64,000 nucleotides of DNA from Fimenecus sp045613065 (GCA_045613065.1 JAZLAH010000015.1:1-64000); one strand, 5' to 3'. Positions 43,943 to 54,123 are shown, counted from the stretch's first letter. Numbers and translations are program-made. The notes: generated by a model from the sequence alone, not told the origin.

Positions 43943-46900
43943 TTATCTGCCAACATACCAATCATCGTAAGCAGAGTCTTTGATTATAATTGTGTTTGAT
44001 TTATATTCTTTCTTCATCATACCTGATGGTGTCCACATATCGCTGAGTTGTACTCTTACAATATAATCTCCGTCAGGATACCAAAGAGGTGTAAAATGAA
44101 CATTTCCGTAAGAACCATTAACAGGGAATATCCACTTATCTCCTGAAAGCGTAAGTGTTGTTATTTTCCCGCTTTCTTTTGAATATCCATATTCAGGGAA
44201 ATAGGCATAACCATACTGAGGAAGTGTATATGAATCTGCTGGTGCAGTAGAAAAGCCACTCTTTGAAGTGTTCGTGCCGTTATTAAGTGACATTGTAATA
44301 CCATAACCTGAATTCATATACCATGTGCTACCATTTTTACTTGCAGTTTGAGTATTTTTAGGTTCAATCTTTACTGTGTAATATGCAAGACCTGTATAAT
44401 ACTCTTTCTTTACAAATTCACCATTTGAATATGTCCATTCCCACCACTCACAAGCTGTTCCGTAAGTTGAGGTATTAGCAGGAATTGAGAAACCTGACGG
44501 ACCCTTCTTTTCGAATTGTGTATCCGGTGTCTGTACCCGTGTATAAGGTGTTGTTGAATAACTTGCTGTTTCTTTGTTATATGAAACACCATCATCAATT
44601 ATTTCACCTGTTATTTTCACATCTGCACTATTTAGTCCTGTTGGAACTTTCCACTTGAAGTAAAGCAAATTGTATTGATTTCCCGGAACTATGACTTTTG
44701 TCTTGGTATAGGTGTATATAAGAGTTGAACCTTTATACACGCAGAATTTTACAGATACTTCTTCAGTAGGAGTATAATCATCAGAAAATGAATTTTTAAG
44801 CCAAAAGCTTGTAATAACTTCTGTATTTTCTCTATAATCAGCATTCTGTGGAATAGGCTCAAGTGTTAATGGATGATTTACTTTACAACTCAATGTTAAA
44901 GCATTATTACTTCCGTTAGATTCGTAATCTGTATTGTAAATTCCTAAACCTTCAAGGTAAACACCACCCCAAATATTGATATTTCTCTTATTTGGAACAG
45001 TAAATCGATATCCTTCAACTGTAATTGAAGACTTTGCTGGTATAGCATAAACACCATTTATTTGTGTCTTATCATTCTTAAAACCCTCAACATAGACTTT
45101 GACATCTGTGTTGTTTTTGTAAGTGTATGTTACTAGAACACCCTGACCTGCCCTGAGATTATTAGGGTCAAGAATTTCATTTGTAGTGTAATCAATCAAA
45201 GTAATACTGGTTAAAGCAATATCAGATTTTACAACAGGCAAATCATACCAAGTTTCTTCAAATGTATGTGTTTTATCACTTGCCCACCAAGTTTCAAGAT
45301 TAAAGCGAAGCTTATTTTGACTCGTTACGGGAACAGCATATGTTCCAATTGAACTATTGAGTGTTATCGGCAAAGATTTGGAAAGACTAATCTTGTTTTT
45401 TGCAGCATCATATCCATCATTTAAGGTGTAAACAGTTGACCATTTTGAACCGCTATAATGATACATTGACCCTCTTAAATATTCGGTAGCAGGCCAAGTA
45501 TTATCTGCTGCATATTTATATGCTATTTTGACACGCTGACCGGAATAAAGTTTTCCGCTTGACCCCGAACTTCCATCGTATGCTACTACATTTCCTTCGT
45601 AGTTATATGCACAGACTTCAGTTCTGTAAACAACAGGCTTTATTGGGATATAAAAGGTCTTTACAATACCACTTTTTAATACATTACCTGAATCATCAAT
45701 CCAATCCGTTTTAGCCTGTATTTCAAAGTATTGTTGCCCTGCAGTTATCTTCTTGTAATTACCCGTAAACTGTATTGGAAACCATTGTGATGATGAGTTT
45801 GAACTACTGAGGGTAACATCTCTTGTATTCCAGCTCCCACCAGAATATTTCACATATTGTCGTACTTTTATGTTATCTTCCTCTGCAGGGAAATAAACAT
45901 TATACCAAACTGTATCCCCTATTGTAGGATAGTCAGTCTTGTACACATAATCATCAAAAACATTACCCGTTGTAGTACCAAAAAGTGTTGTTTTATTTCC
46001 CTTATCGCCACTATACACATAACACTCTTCTACATTTAACGAAAGGTTATATTCCCATTTTGCATAAAGAGTAATTACTGCACCATCAGTAGTTGTTAGG
46101 TCTTTAACATATTGTCCATTTGAATAATTTATTCCTGTCCCGTTTGCTTTAGTGTTCCACCCAGCAAACTTATATCCTGTTTTTGTAAAGCCATTTAATG
46201 TTAAGTTTTTTCCGACACCACAAGTCATAGTCATTGAACTCGTCGAACCACCGGTAGCTCCATTACCATCAAATTTAATGGTGTATGTTATGTCCTTTAA
46301 AGTGGAATCTTCTGTTTGACTATACGCAATACCAGCACCATAACCTTTGGCCAATAGACCATTAAATGTTTCTTTTTTAGTTGAAGCAATTTCTGTGGCA
46401 CTTGACCATAGTCCTTGTCCGTCAGGAGTAAATAGTTTATTGGGCCATATACGGTTGGTATAATTCGCAATAAAACCCCAAGTAGATGATGTACCATTAC
46501 TTGTACCACCTGTACTAGTACCACCTAAAACACTACGACCACAATAAGCTATTTCTGAAACTGTCAATGCCTGATATTCACCTGCAAGACAAACATCAAA
46601 TAACGGTTCAATAATAACCTTGTCGCCATTATTCATATTATTTACACTACCAACACCAAGTTTTGAAAGCACCTTATTAATATTAGTTTCATAGCTCTGC
46701 CAAGTTTCTACACCACTTGGGTTTGGAAGTGATGTTATAAACTCCATCGCACTTTCTTTATAACAATTTGTTTGATTATATGTCGTTGTAAAACTCTTGT
46801 TTTTGTTAGCATTTATTTGTTTTTTATTGTATTTAGTAGAAAACTTTGCAGAAGTTGAATATGCGTTGTTACCATTGGACGTATTTCTAAAAACATCAAT

Positions 46901-47137
46901 AACTTTTGTAACCTTCATATTACCCGATGAATTAACTACCGAAAAGCGATAGCCAACGACACAAGCAGAATCACTTGTAGAACGAATAACATATCCAGTG
47001 GAACTACCATTTACAGCATCTGTACTACCACCTGCTGAATCACCGTCCCAAGAAAGTGCAAGTGCAGAATATGGTATTACTGAAAGTAGTGTACAAAGAA
47101 CGAGAAGAATTGAAATTACTTTTTTAATATCTATCAT
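43943..47137 (-). CDS. Large secreted protein with Listeria-Bacteroides repeat, pilus-operon adhesin
   Basis: About 1064 residues from ATG 47137 (GAAAGGA just upstream). A signal peptide (KKVISILLVLCTLLSVIPYSALA) begins the protein. Near residues 285-365 a Flg_new/Listeria-Bacteroides repeat is visible (YTIKFDGNGATGGST, then TKTGYKFAGWNTKANGTG and ITLYAKWEY). The rest is beta-rich and Thr/Ser/Asn-rich, probably Ig-like repeats (SDIALTSITLIDYTTNEILD). No LPxTG motif or C-terminal anchor is seen, so attachment may be through the pilus. It is the last gene of the Tad-type operon and probably a tip or surface adhesin. Confidence 0.75.
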   Translation of the reverse strand: MIDIKKVISILLVLCTLLSVIPYSALALSWDGDSAGGSTDAVNGSSTGYVIRSTSDSACVVGYRFSVVNSSGNMKVTKVIDVFRNTSNGNNAYSTSAKFSTKYNKKQINANKNKSFTTTYNQTNCYKESAMEFITSLPNPSGVETWQSYETNINKVLSKLGVGSVNNMNNGDKVIIEPLFDVCLAGEYQALTVSEIAYCGRSVLGGTSTGGTSNGTSSTWGFIANYTNRIWPNKLFTPDGQGLWSSATEIASTKKETFNGLLAKGYGAGIAYSQTEDSTLKDITYTIKFDGNGATGGSTSSMTMTCGVGKNLTLNGFTKTGYKFAGWNTKANGTGINYSNGQYVKDLTTTDGAVITLYAKWEYNLSLNVEECYVYSGDKGNKTTLFGTTTGNVFDDYVYKTDYPTIGDTVWYNVYFPAEEDNIKVRQYVKYSGGSWNTRDVTLSSSNSSSQWFPIQFTGNYKKITAGQQYFEIQAKTDWIDDSGNVLKSGIVKTFYIPIKPVVYRTEVCAYNYEGNVVAYDGSSGSSGKLYSGQRVKIAYKYAADNTWPATEYLRGSMYHYSGSKWSTVYTLNDGYDAAKNKISLSKSLPITLNSSIGTYAVPVTSQNKLRFNLETWWASDKTHTFEETWYDLPVVKSDIALTSITLIDYTTNEILDPNNLRAGQGVLVTYTYKNNTDVKVYVEGFKNDKTQINGVYAIPAKSSITVEGYRFTVPNKRNINIWGGVYLEGLGIYNTDYESNGSNNALTLSCKVNHPLTLEPIPQNADYRENTEVITSFWLKNSFSDDYTPTEEVSVKFCVYKGSTLIYTYTKTKVIVPGNQYNLLYFKWKVPTGLNSADVKITGEIIDDGVSYNKETASYSTTPYTRVQTPDTQFEKKGPSGFSIPANTSTYGTACEWWEWTYSNGEFVKKEYYTGLAYYTVKIEPKNTQTASKNGSTWYMNSGYGITMSLNNGTNTSKSGFSTAPADSYTLPQYGYAYFPEYGYSKESGKITTLTLSGDKWIFPVNGSYGNVHFTPLWYPDGDYIVRVQLSDMWTPSGMMKKEYKSNTIIIKDSAYDDWYVGR

Positions 47138-47196
47138 CTTCCTTTCTAAAAAAATAAAGGCCCGACCTTGAAAGTCGAGCCATATTAAATTATATA

Positions 47197-47916
47197 TTAG
47201 TGTGAATGACAAGTTTTACCTTTTACTGACTTACCACATTCAGGGCACTTTGTATCAACTGTAAATCTAACACAAGTGTTACTAGAACCTGTACCTACTT
47301 TTTTACCACATACCTGACAATATTCACAAGGGTCATTTTTTTCTAAATAACTTTCACACCTTGTAGGGTCATAACAAGCATTTCCCCATTCATCATAAGT
47401 GTAGAAACTCTTACATGAATGAGAACCACAATAAGGACAACCTTTATTTTCAAGGCTTAAGATAAAATTATGCGTTTCCTTGCTATCACAATGATGTCCT
47501 TTTTTACCACAGCTGTACTCTTTCACACTATCATTACCATAATCAATAATTTCAGTGTTATTACCCTGCGATATTCCTGAAGGATTTCTCTGTGTTACAG
47601 GTTCAGCAGGTTTTACTGTATTTGTCTGTTGATTATTAGGTTTTTGAGTAGTAGGCTTTGTTGTTTCAGGTTCTTTAAGTTGGATAACCTCGATACCCTT
47701 TTCCGTAGCATCTTCAGTTTCTTTGAGATTATCAATAATATTATCATCAATAATTACATCACTGATAGTCTCTCCAAATTCTGTTGTTGGTTCATGAGTA
47801 GGTTTATCTGCATCATTCTCTGCAAATCGACCTACCATAATTGCAACAAGAAATAATATTGCAACAATACCGACTACGAGAGCCAAAACAACCTTTTTGT
47901 TCTTTAATTTTTTCAT
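47197..47916 (-). CDS. Membrane-anchored protein with C-terminal zinc-ribbon cysteines
   Basis: 239 residues. One N-terminal membrane helix (KKVVLALVVGIVAILFLVAIMVG) is followed by a Thr/Pro-rich extracellular stalk and a C-terminal ~100 residues with many Cys pairs (CPYCGSHSC, CEYCQVCGKKVG, CPECGKSVKGKTC) and His residues. An extracellular cysteine-rich ribbon domain is unusual in a Firmicute and may be metal-bound or disulfide-linked. It lies between TadE-like and adhesin genes, so it is likely a pilus accessory protein. Confidence 0.65.
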   Translation of the reverse strand: MKKLKNKKVVLALVVGIVAILFLVAIMVGRFAENDADKPTHEPTTEFGETISDVIIDDNIIDNLKETEDATEKGIEVIQLKEPETTKPTTQKPNNQQTNTVKPAEPVTQRNPSGISQGNNTEIIDYGNDSVKEYSCGKKGHHCDSKETHNFILSLENKGCPYCGSHSCKSFYTYDEWGNACYDPTRCESYLEKNDPCEYCQVCGKKVGTGSSNTCVRFTVDTKCPECGKSVKGKTCHSH

Positions 47917-47935
47917 TTTTGTTCCCTCCTATGAT

Positions 47936-48415
47936 TTAGAATTTTTCGGTTAGTATGGATGATACCTCTATTGGAATATTAGCAGATGGAAACTGATTTC
48001 CAGCAAACCACATTGGTATTGTTATTGTATAATTCACAACAAGTTCCAATTCATTTGCTTCACGGAAACTGAGTACAGGTTCACTTATGTGATACAGTTC
48101 CTTACCATCTGCATCATAACCATATAACATCCCGTCATTTATTTCCAATGTGCAAAATGAAATAAGTTCAGTACGAAATTCCTCTGTATCCAATATTTCC
48201 GTATAGTCATTACCTTGTTTGATACTGTTATATATTTCAGTTGAATTTTGTGTCACAAAACTATCAAGAACTACCTTTGTGTTTTCTCTCATAACATTAA
48301 CCTTTGTAATGGACGATGAATATGTGAAGATTATAGAGAAGATTGCAACAAAAATGATTATGAGGACACAAGGAAGAATATACCCCTCTGCCTTTTTTGA
48401 TTTTAATAATTTCAT
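47936..48415 (-). CDS. TadE/TadF-like minor pilin
   Basis: 159 residues. The short basic leader KLLKSKKAEGYI is followed by one long hydrophobic helix (LPCVLIIIFVAIFSIIF) and a soluble domain, the minor-pilin layout. The KAEGY motif is shared with the next gene and resembles the major pilins. It is in tight operon with the DUF4320 gene (10 bp). Confidence 0.7.
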   Translation of the reverse strand: MKLLKSKKAEGYILPCVLIIIFVAIFSIIFTYSSSITKVNVMRENTKVVLDSFVTQNSTEIYNSIKQGNDYTEILDTEEFRTELISFCTLEINDGMLYGYDADGKELYHISEPVLSFREANELELVVNYTITIPMWFAGNQFPSANIPIEVSSILTEKF

Positions 48416-48425
48416 AAGCCAACAC

Positions 48426-48836
48426 CTACTTCCAATACTTTTCGGAGATACCTGACCTATGACTTGTTACGGTTACCGGTATTTTGAACATACCGAGTCC
48501 TTGGATATATGTCTCTACAGAAATATATACATCCATTTGGTCACCAAGTTGAACTCTCTTATAGTGGGCATTAAAGTAGCTTTCTGCGTCAGTATCTACT
48601 TGAAAATCAAAAAACTGATTTTGTAAGCTTTCGACTCTTTCATCAAACTCACTATCAAAACATCCATTAAAAGTTGCCGTTTCAATTAGCTGACCTGATA
48701 TTTCATCAAGGTCCTGTTTGAGTGTCATAAATTGAAAAATATTAAGAACAACTACAACCACCATCAATATAGCAAAAATACCAACCACAACATCAATATA
48801 TCCTTCAGCTTTTTTTGAAGTAATTATCTTTTTCAT
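48426..48836 (-). CDS. DUF4320-type pseudopilin (TadE-like)
   Basis: 136 residues. The leader ITSKKAEGYIDVVVG and a single hydrophobic helix (IFAILMVVVVVLNIF) precede a soluble domain with TFNGCFDSEFDERVESLQ. The EGYID-hydrophobic start is characteristic of DUF4320 proteins in Firmicute conjugative elements. It follows TadC by 12 bp and is probably processed by the encoded prepilin peptidase. Confidence 0.75.
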   Translation of the reverse strand: MKKIITSKKAEGYIDVVVGIFAILMVVVVVLNIFQFMTLKQDLDEISGQLIETATFNGCFDSEFDERVESLQNQFFDFQVDTDAESYFNAHYKRVQLGDQMDVYISVETYIQGLGMFKIPVTVTSHRSGISEKYWK

Positions 48837-48848
48837 ATTCCACCTCCG

Positions 48849-49718
48849 TTAAGCAAAAAGAACACCAACAGATGAAACTATCTGAGCAAGAATAACTACG
48901 ATATATATAAGCATAAAACAAAAGAGAAGACACATAGAAAGTTTCTTTACTTTCTTCGGTATCTTCTCTGCTTCAAGTTTTAATTGCTGTCTTTGAATAT
49001 CTGCAAACTTCATTGAAAGTGAATTCCAATATACTGTATTTATATCACCTCTGTCAATGGAAATAAGACCTCGACACACATCACTCATAAGTGGTGAACC
49101 TACTCTTGCTTCAAGTCTTGTGATAGCAACTTCAGTATTACCGGAACGAATATCTGCAGCAGTAATATCAAGTTCGTGTTTTAGTTCAGGTCCTGCGTTA
49201 CGAGCAAATGACTCAATCATTTTAAGAACATCCTTATCGTGCATAAGTGCTTTTTCAATCTTAAACACAAACCTTGGGAGTTCATATTCAATTTTTGCTC
49301 TCTTTTTCTTTATTCTAACAGATATTCCTTTTATATTCATTCGATACAGAATAAAAGCAAGAAAAAGTATAATCGGTGATAAAATTGGAAATATGAAAAG
49401 TACTGGAATAGCAAACACACCAACAATTAAAGATTTTACAATCGCATTTGCCATAAACATTTCAGGTGAAATATCCATTTGTGCTGTTCTCAAATCTGAT
49501 TCCAATTGACATCTTTTATAATCATTAAGCCTTATTTTTCTTGCAAGAAATGAAGCAAATGAAGAAAGCCAAACATCAATACTGCTCGTCTTCTCTTTCT
49601 GCTGTTTTACGAGGTTATTTACTGCTTTTGATGTTCTCATATATGGGATACGGAAATAGTCTGCAAGAATCAAATAAAAGGCAATACCAAAGAGTATGCC
49701 TACGATAAATTTAATCAT
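48849..49718 (-). CDS. tadC: TadC-like pilus assembly membrane protein (GspF superfamily)
   Basis: 289 residues with N-terminal, central and C-terminal membrane helices and a cytosolic domain carrying FKIEKALMHDKDVLKMIESFARNAGPELKHELDITAAD. The end MCLLFCFMLIYIVVILAQIVSSV is typical of T2SS-F/TadC proteins. It pairs with the TadB-like protein to form the inner-membrane platform. It lies 14 bp downstream of tadB. Confidence 0.75.
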   Translation of the reverse strand: MIKFIVGILFGIAFYLILADYFRIPYMRTSKAVNNLVKQQKEKTSSIDVWLSSFASFLARKIRLNDYKRCQLESDLRTAQMDISPEMFMANAIVKSLIVGVFAIPVLFIFPILSPIILFLAFILYRMNIKGISVRIKKKRAKIEYELPRFVFKIEKALMHDKDVLKMIESFARNAGPELKHELDITAADIRSGNTEVAITRLEARVGSPLMSDVCRGLISIDRGDINTVYWNSLSMKFADIQRQQLKLEAEKIPKKVKKLSMCLLFCFMLIYIVVILAQIVSSVGVLFA

Positions 49719-49732
49719 TGTTTTCTACCTCC

Positions 49733-50656
49733 CTACGCTTTGTATTCCACAGGTTTTGTGAACTTTAACATAAACAAATATGTTACTACTATCACAATAC
49801 CACATACACCAAGTACGATTTTCCCCGGTGTTTCAAATATGAGTGTATGAAACCAATCTTTATTTAGAACATAAAGCAAAGGAATATTACCAACTACAAG
49901 ACCTACCATTGTGTAATATTCAGTTCTTACAGCTGACATCATTGTATTAAGTTCGTTATTAACAATACGAACATCGGTAAGTTTTGAAACAATAGGTTGT
50001 AAGGTATCTTTCATTTCTTGATTGTCCTGACACTGTATAAGAGTATCTACCCATTCACGGAAGATTTCATCATCAACCTTGTTTTTCAGGTTATATAATG
50101 CCTGTTTAATACTTGAAGAAACTGCCATTGCATCACCCACAAAGGCTGTAAAACTTTCTTTAAGTGGTGGTTTGATATATGGTAAGTTTTCTTGTACTGC
50201 AGATACAATATCACCATCTCTTGAATATGAAGTAGTAATAATTGAAAGTGCAGTTTCCAGTTCTTCCTTTGTCTGTTTCTCATAAATAGAAATAATATTA
50301 CGAACATAAATAAAAGGTATTAACGCAAACGCTACCGATAAAGCAGGAATGAGGAATACATTATCAATTAAAACAGCTACAACTGCACCTACAGCAAAAA
50401 GAACAAGTGCTGATGAACAGACTAATGCAAATTTACCTTCTTTACCACAAGATGCCAACGCAGATTGAAGATACATAAATTTCGCACCCAATCCATTTTT
50501 CTTTTTACCTGCTCGTAATGCTCTTGCTCTATCACGAATATTAGGTTTCTTTAAAAGAGCTGAATTTATATCTTCTGTAATCTGTTGTGGTGTTAAATTT
50601 AAAAAGCAAACAATTGCTATGATAATAAAAATTGATGCAATCATTGGGAGTATCAT
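49733..50656 (-). CDS. tadB: TadB-like pilus assembly membrane protein (GspF superfamily)
   Basis: 307 residues. One N-terminal helix, then two helices near residues 80-125, a cytosolic domain (ETALSIITTSYSRDGDIVSAVQENLPYIKPPLKESF) and C-terminal helices. This is the T2SS-F/TadB topology. It overlaps the TadA ATPase gene by 4 bp, the usual coupling. Confidence 0.78.
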   Translation of the reverse strand: MILPMIASIFIIIAIVCFLNLTPQQITEDINSALLKKPNIRDRARALRAGKKKNGLGAKFMYLQSALASCGKEGKFALVCSSALVLFAVGAVVAVLIDNVFLIPALSVAFALIPFIYVRNIISIYEKQTKEELETALSIITTSYSRDGDIVSAVQENLPYIKPPLKESFTAFVGDAMAVSSSIKQALYNLKNKVDDEIFREWVDTLIQCQDNQEMKDTLQPIVSKLTDVRIVNNELNTMMSAVRTEYYTMVGLVVGNIPLLYVLNKDWFHTLIFETPGKIVLGVCGIVIVVTYLFMLKFTKPVEYKA

Positions 50657-51966
50657 TTATAATCAGCTCCCTTCTTTAAAAATTTATTGAGTTCCTCCTG
50701 TGGTACACCAAACTGCAGGAGTTTCTTTTTTAAACTATCGGACATTATTTCAGGTTGTTCAAAGTATCCTTCTGTTACGAATTTACCATTAACAACTTTA
50801 TTTTTAGTGATGTGGAATCTAAAAAGAGTATGGTAAACCCTCTCTCCATTGGAAAGTATTTCGCACTCGGAAATATCCATAATCTTTCTTTCGTTGTTTT
50901 CCAACTTATGAGTATATACAACTATTGGAAAAGCCTGTCCTGCCTGCATAAGCGATGTTTTGAAATCAATTGGAAAACGTTTCTGACAGAGAAGTGCTAT
51001 TCGCATATGTGCCGAATCGGCTGCAAATGCATGAACCGTTGATACAACAGTATGACCTGTAAGACTTGCTTCAACTGCCGAGTAACACTCTACATCTCGC
51101 ATTTCACCTACGCAAACAATATCAGGATTGAAACGAAGTGATGCTACAACAAGGTCTTCTTGTGTTATATCAAATGCAGGATTATCAGAAGGTCGTGAAA
51201 GAGTATGAACAACATTATTAACTACCTTGCCATTCTTTTTTCGGACAAGAGAAAGTTCTCGTGAACCTGTTTCAATGGTGAAAACTCGTTTACCATCAGG
51301 AATAGTTGTAAGAAGAGCGTTAAGAAGTGTTGTTTTACCTGAACTTGTTGCACCTGCAACAACAATTGAAACACCATACCTTAAACACATACAAAGAAAG
51401 TCAACCATCTTTTCTGTTGCATTACCGGAAGAGATTATCTGCTTTTTATTAACTCTCGATGGATGCAAAAGTCGTATTGAAACACTTACACCCACTTCAT
51501 CGTCAACAATAGGTTCTTTAAGTGCTGTTATACGAGTATTATTAGGCAAATGACCTTGTGACATAGGAGTAGAGTTATCAATTATCATACCTGAATGATG
51601 AAGAAGTCTTTTTACAATATCAACAGCGTGAGATGGTGAATAAAAGTGTTCTTTTACCTTTACCGTTCTACCGGATGTATAAGTAATAGCAATATCATTC
51701 CAAGCATTAATATTGATTTCTTCAATATTATCTCTACCAAGATATTTGGTAAGAATTGAATACTCAGCCATTTCAGAATAGAGTTTATTGCTCAACTCTA
51801 TCTGTGTCATATTATCAACTATATAACCACCATCACGCAAGAATTTATCTATATATGACTTGAGCTGTGGTAATTTTTTACTATCAGATAATGCCGCCGC
51901 ATAACGGGAAGAGATATGCTCTTGAATCATTGAAAGCAGCGGCACAAAATCAATGTTTTTCTGCAT
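50653..51966 (-). CDS. tadA: TadA/CpaF-type pilus ATPase
   Basis: 437 residues of the secretion ATPase family. Seen: YLGRDNIEEININAWNDI, Walker A SIVVAGATSSGKTTLLNALL, the Asp box KRVFTIETGSRELSL, Walker B DIVCVGEMRDVECYSAVEAS, and the His-box region GHTVVSTVHAFAADSAH. CpaF ATPases drive Tad/Flp pilus assembly. It lies between the TadZ-like and TadB-like genes, the canonical order. Confidence 0.92.
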   Translation of the reverse strand: MQKNIDFVPLLSMIQEHISSRYAAALSDSKKLPQLKSYIDKFLRDGGYIVDNMTQIELSNKLYSEMAEYSILTKYLGRDNIEEININAWNDIAITYTSGRTVKVKEHFYSPSHAVDIVKRLLHHSGMIIDNSTPMSQGHLPNNTRITALKEPIVDDEVGVSVSIRLLHPSRVNKKQIISSGNATEKMVDFLCMCLRYGVSIVVAGATSSGKTTLLNALLTTIPDGKRVFTIETGSRELSLVRKKNGKVVNNVVHTLSRPSDNPAFDITQEDLVVASLRFNPDIVCVGEMRDVECYSAVEASLTGHTVVSTVHAFAADSAHMRIALLCQKRFPIDFKTSLMQAGQAFPIVVYTHKLENNERKIMDISECEILSNGERVYHTLFRFHITKNKVVNGKFVTEGYFEQPEIMSDSLKKKLLQFGVPQEELNKFLKKGADYK

Positions 51967-51984
51967 TTATATTTCTCCAATCAA

Positions 51985-52710
51985 TTAAATTATTCTGTTT
52001 ACAATTTTAGAGAGCACAGCACGATACTTTTTGTCTTTTGCTCTTTCATACAAAAGTCCGTCAAGCTGTTGACTTCTTACTTGCTTACTGAACGGCAATA
52101 TATATTCAATGTTTTTCACATTAGTTCTTACATCATCAACAGGAGAATAAAGTTCATTCTCGTTCACATTGAGAACTCTTATTGCTCGTTCACTATTAGT
52201 TCCAAACAATTCTTCATTAGATGCAAGATAAACCATACTTTTAAGGTCAGGTGAAAGCACCATAATAACCTCATGTGCATTTCTCAATGCAATTTGTGAT
52301 ATAAGGTCATTTCCTTCATCTGTACAATCAACAAATATATAACCTGCCATATTATTAAGTACGTCAAAGAATGAATTAACCTTATCTTCTGTTAATTCTG
52401 CAAAATCGTATTTATTCTCCCCTGCTTTGTAACCAAGACAACCAAAGTTGTTCATTGATTTTACTGTTACCAAATGATTAAGGATATCCTCTTCATATAT
52501 ATCCGTTTTATCAAACATAGAACCAAGAGAAAAAATACTGTCAGGTGTATAGTTAGGAAACAAAACACCTAAAGCCGGAACTTTTAAGGATGGTGAAATA
52601 TATATTACTGACCCATTTGTTGTGGCACAGTAAAATTCTTGTGCCAATTTTAAAGTGACGGTTGTTTTTCCACTACCAGGAGAACCGATTACTGCAATAA
52701 TTTTAGCCAT
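51985..52710 (-). CDS. TadZ/CpaE-like P-loop ATPase
   Basis: 241 residues from ATG 52710 (GAGG 9 nt upstream). Walker A KIIAVIGSPGSGKTTVTLKLA at the N-terminus and FVDCTDEGNDLISQIAL in place of Walker B indicate a MinD/SIMIBI ATPase. In Tad loci this position encodes TadZ/CpaE, which localises the pilus machine. It overlaps cpaB by 8 bp and is followed by tadA at 18 bp. A CpaE receiver domain is absent. Confidence 0.75.
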   Translation of the reverse strand: MAKIIAVIGSPGSGKTTVTLKLAQEFYCATTNGSVIYISPSLKVPALGVLFPNYTPDSIFSLGSMFDKTDIYEEDILNHLVTVKSMNNFGCLGYKAGENKYDFAELTEDKVNSFFDVLNNMAGYIFVDCTDEGNDLISQIALRNAHEVIMVLSPDLKSMVYLASNEELFGTNSERAIRVLNVNENELYSPVDDVRTNVKNIEYILPFSKQVRSQQLDGLLYERAKDKKYRAVLSKIVNRII

Positions 52711-53437
52711 TTTTATCAGCCTCACTCACATTATTTTTCGCAATAAAATCATCTTGTGCCTTAAGGAATTTATCTGCTGTTGCATCATCACCTCTGTAAA
52801 CGAGAGCCACATGCATTACAGCACTTTCTTCATAATTAGCAAGTACTTTTGCCTGTTCTACTGATACAAGAACTGTAATTGTAGTTGGAAGTTCAAAACT
52901 ACCATCTTCGTTTTGTACAACATCATTTTCATCAATACCACCCGATGTGGTTGTAGTGATTACTTTTACATATTTAAGAGATGATGGAATTTCTGTATTA
53001 TCATCCTTATCAGTTACACAAATACTTACAATATCACCATTTTCAAGTTTACCCGAAAGACCACCCGCAAAAGAATTGATTGTAATACTCATTGCGACTT
53101 TATCTCCTTTGAGTGATGATAAAACATCCTTTGATGTATTGGCATTATCTGTTACTTTGTTTTCTGTTGCAAAATCGCCTTTAAAGATGTCAGCGGTTGC
53201 GTATTTACCAACAACTGTTTTTTTATCTTTAATCACATTGTCTGATAACGCTGAATTTGATATTTTAACAACTTCAATATCCGTATCTTTGATTTCTGCA
53301 CCGTGAGAAACATCCGCTATAAACCTGACAACCTCTGTTTTTTTATCCGAGATATTATTCACCAGAGGTGACACAAGAAATATCACTGCCACAGAAAGAA
53401 TAATACAGACAATACCTATCGCTGTTCTGTTTTTCAT
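52703..53437 (-). CDS. cpaB: CpaB/RcpC-like pilus assembly protein
   Basis: 244 residues. An N-terminal membrane helix (AIGIVCIILSVAVIFLVSPLV) is followed by a SAF domain (VVRFIADVSHGAEIKDTDIEVVKI, then VGKYATADIFKGDFATENKV) and an RcpC-like C-terminus (AGGLSGKLENGDIVSICVTDKD; LVSVEQAKVLANYEESAVMHVAL). In Gram-negatives CpaB works with the secretin; here there is none, so it is probably extracellular wall-associated. It lies in the canonical order before TadZ. Confidence 0.85.
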   Translation of the reverse strand: MKNRTAIGIVCIILSVAVIFLVSPLVNNISDKKTEVVRFIADVSHGAEIKDTDIEVVKISNSALSDNVIKDKKTVVGKYATADIFKGDFATENKVTDNANTSKDVLSSLKGDKVAMSITINSFAGGLSGKLENGDIVSICVTDKDDNTEIPSSLKYVKVITTTTSGGIDENDVVQNEDGSFELPTTITVLVSVEQAKVLANYEESAVMHVALVYRGDDATADKFLKAQDDFIAKNNVSEADKNG

Positions 53438-53451
53438 TGTGTAATTCCTCC

Positions 53452-54123
53452 TTAAATGAAGTACATAGCCATAAATCCAACCGACAAATATGGAACCAAT
53501 GGAAATGCTTTTCCTTTTGTCTTGGACTTATGGCTAAAATATATGTTGCAAATAATTGCAAGAAAAAGACCAATAACAAGACCAACTATGCTCTTTTGAA
53601 AACCTAAAACAAAAGCACAGGCAGCAGAGATTTTAACATCTGCTCCACCAAGTTTATTTTTACTTACCATAGCACAGAATAATAGCATACCACCAATTGC
53701 AAAGCCACTCAAAAGCATCATTGGAATCTTCACAGTATTAGTACCTATAAATCCTGTGACGAAAATCAAAACAGAAATGAAATCTTTTACCTCATGAGTC
53801 TGTATGTCTGATACCGAAGCATAGAGTAAGATTTGTAGAAAGATAATACCTTTAACAAGTTCTATTGACCATCCAAAAGCCATTAGCAAACTTGACACAG
53901 CAATAATACTCAAACAATAATATATTGGGATTTTTTTATCTTCTTTCTTATATCCCGGTGTTCTGCTTATAACTAACTTTGAAATCTTATGCATAATAAG
54001 ATAAAAGAGCAAAATAGAAATGAAAATGGAAAGTGCATATATTACTTCTTGTAAATCAAAGTTTAATAATTGTTCAAATGAAACCAGTTTTATCGGTCCA
54101 ATTGGTTGAATAAATTTAGTCAT
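53452..54123 (-). CDS. CpaA/TadV-like prepilin peptidase (A24)
   Basis: 223 residues, ATG 54123 after GAGGAC. Six or seven hydrophobic segments are visible. The two catalytic aspartates of A24 peptidases are seen in LYASVSDIQTHEVKDFI and NKLGGADVKISAACAF, a GGAD variant of the GxGD motif. It is expected to cleave the pilins at 54182 and 54464 and probably the two TadE-like proteins. It follows the pilin genes by ~60 bp. Confidence 0.82.
   Translation of the reverse strand: MTKFIQPIGPIKLVSFEQLLNFDLQEVIYALSIFISILLFYLIMHKISKLVISRTPGYKKEDKKIPIYYCLSIIAVSSLLMAFGWSIELVKGIIFLQILLYASVSDIQTHEVKDFISVLIFVTGFIGTNTVKIPMMLLSGFAIGGMLLFCAMVSKNKLGGADVKISAACAFVLGFQKSIVGLVIGLFLAIICNIYFSHKSKTKGKAFPLVPYLSVGFMAMYFI

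Noticed and set aside
47137..47212. 25-residue N-terminal extension of the adhesin gene
   Set aside because: The signal peptide and ribosome site fit the ATG at 47137; the extension overlaps the upstream gene end and lacks a ribosome site.
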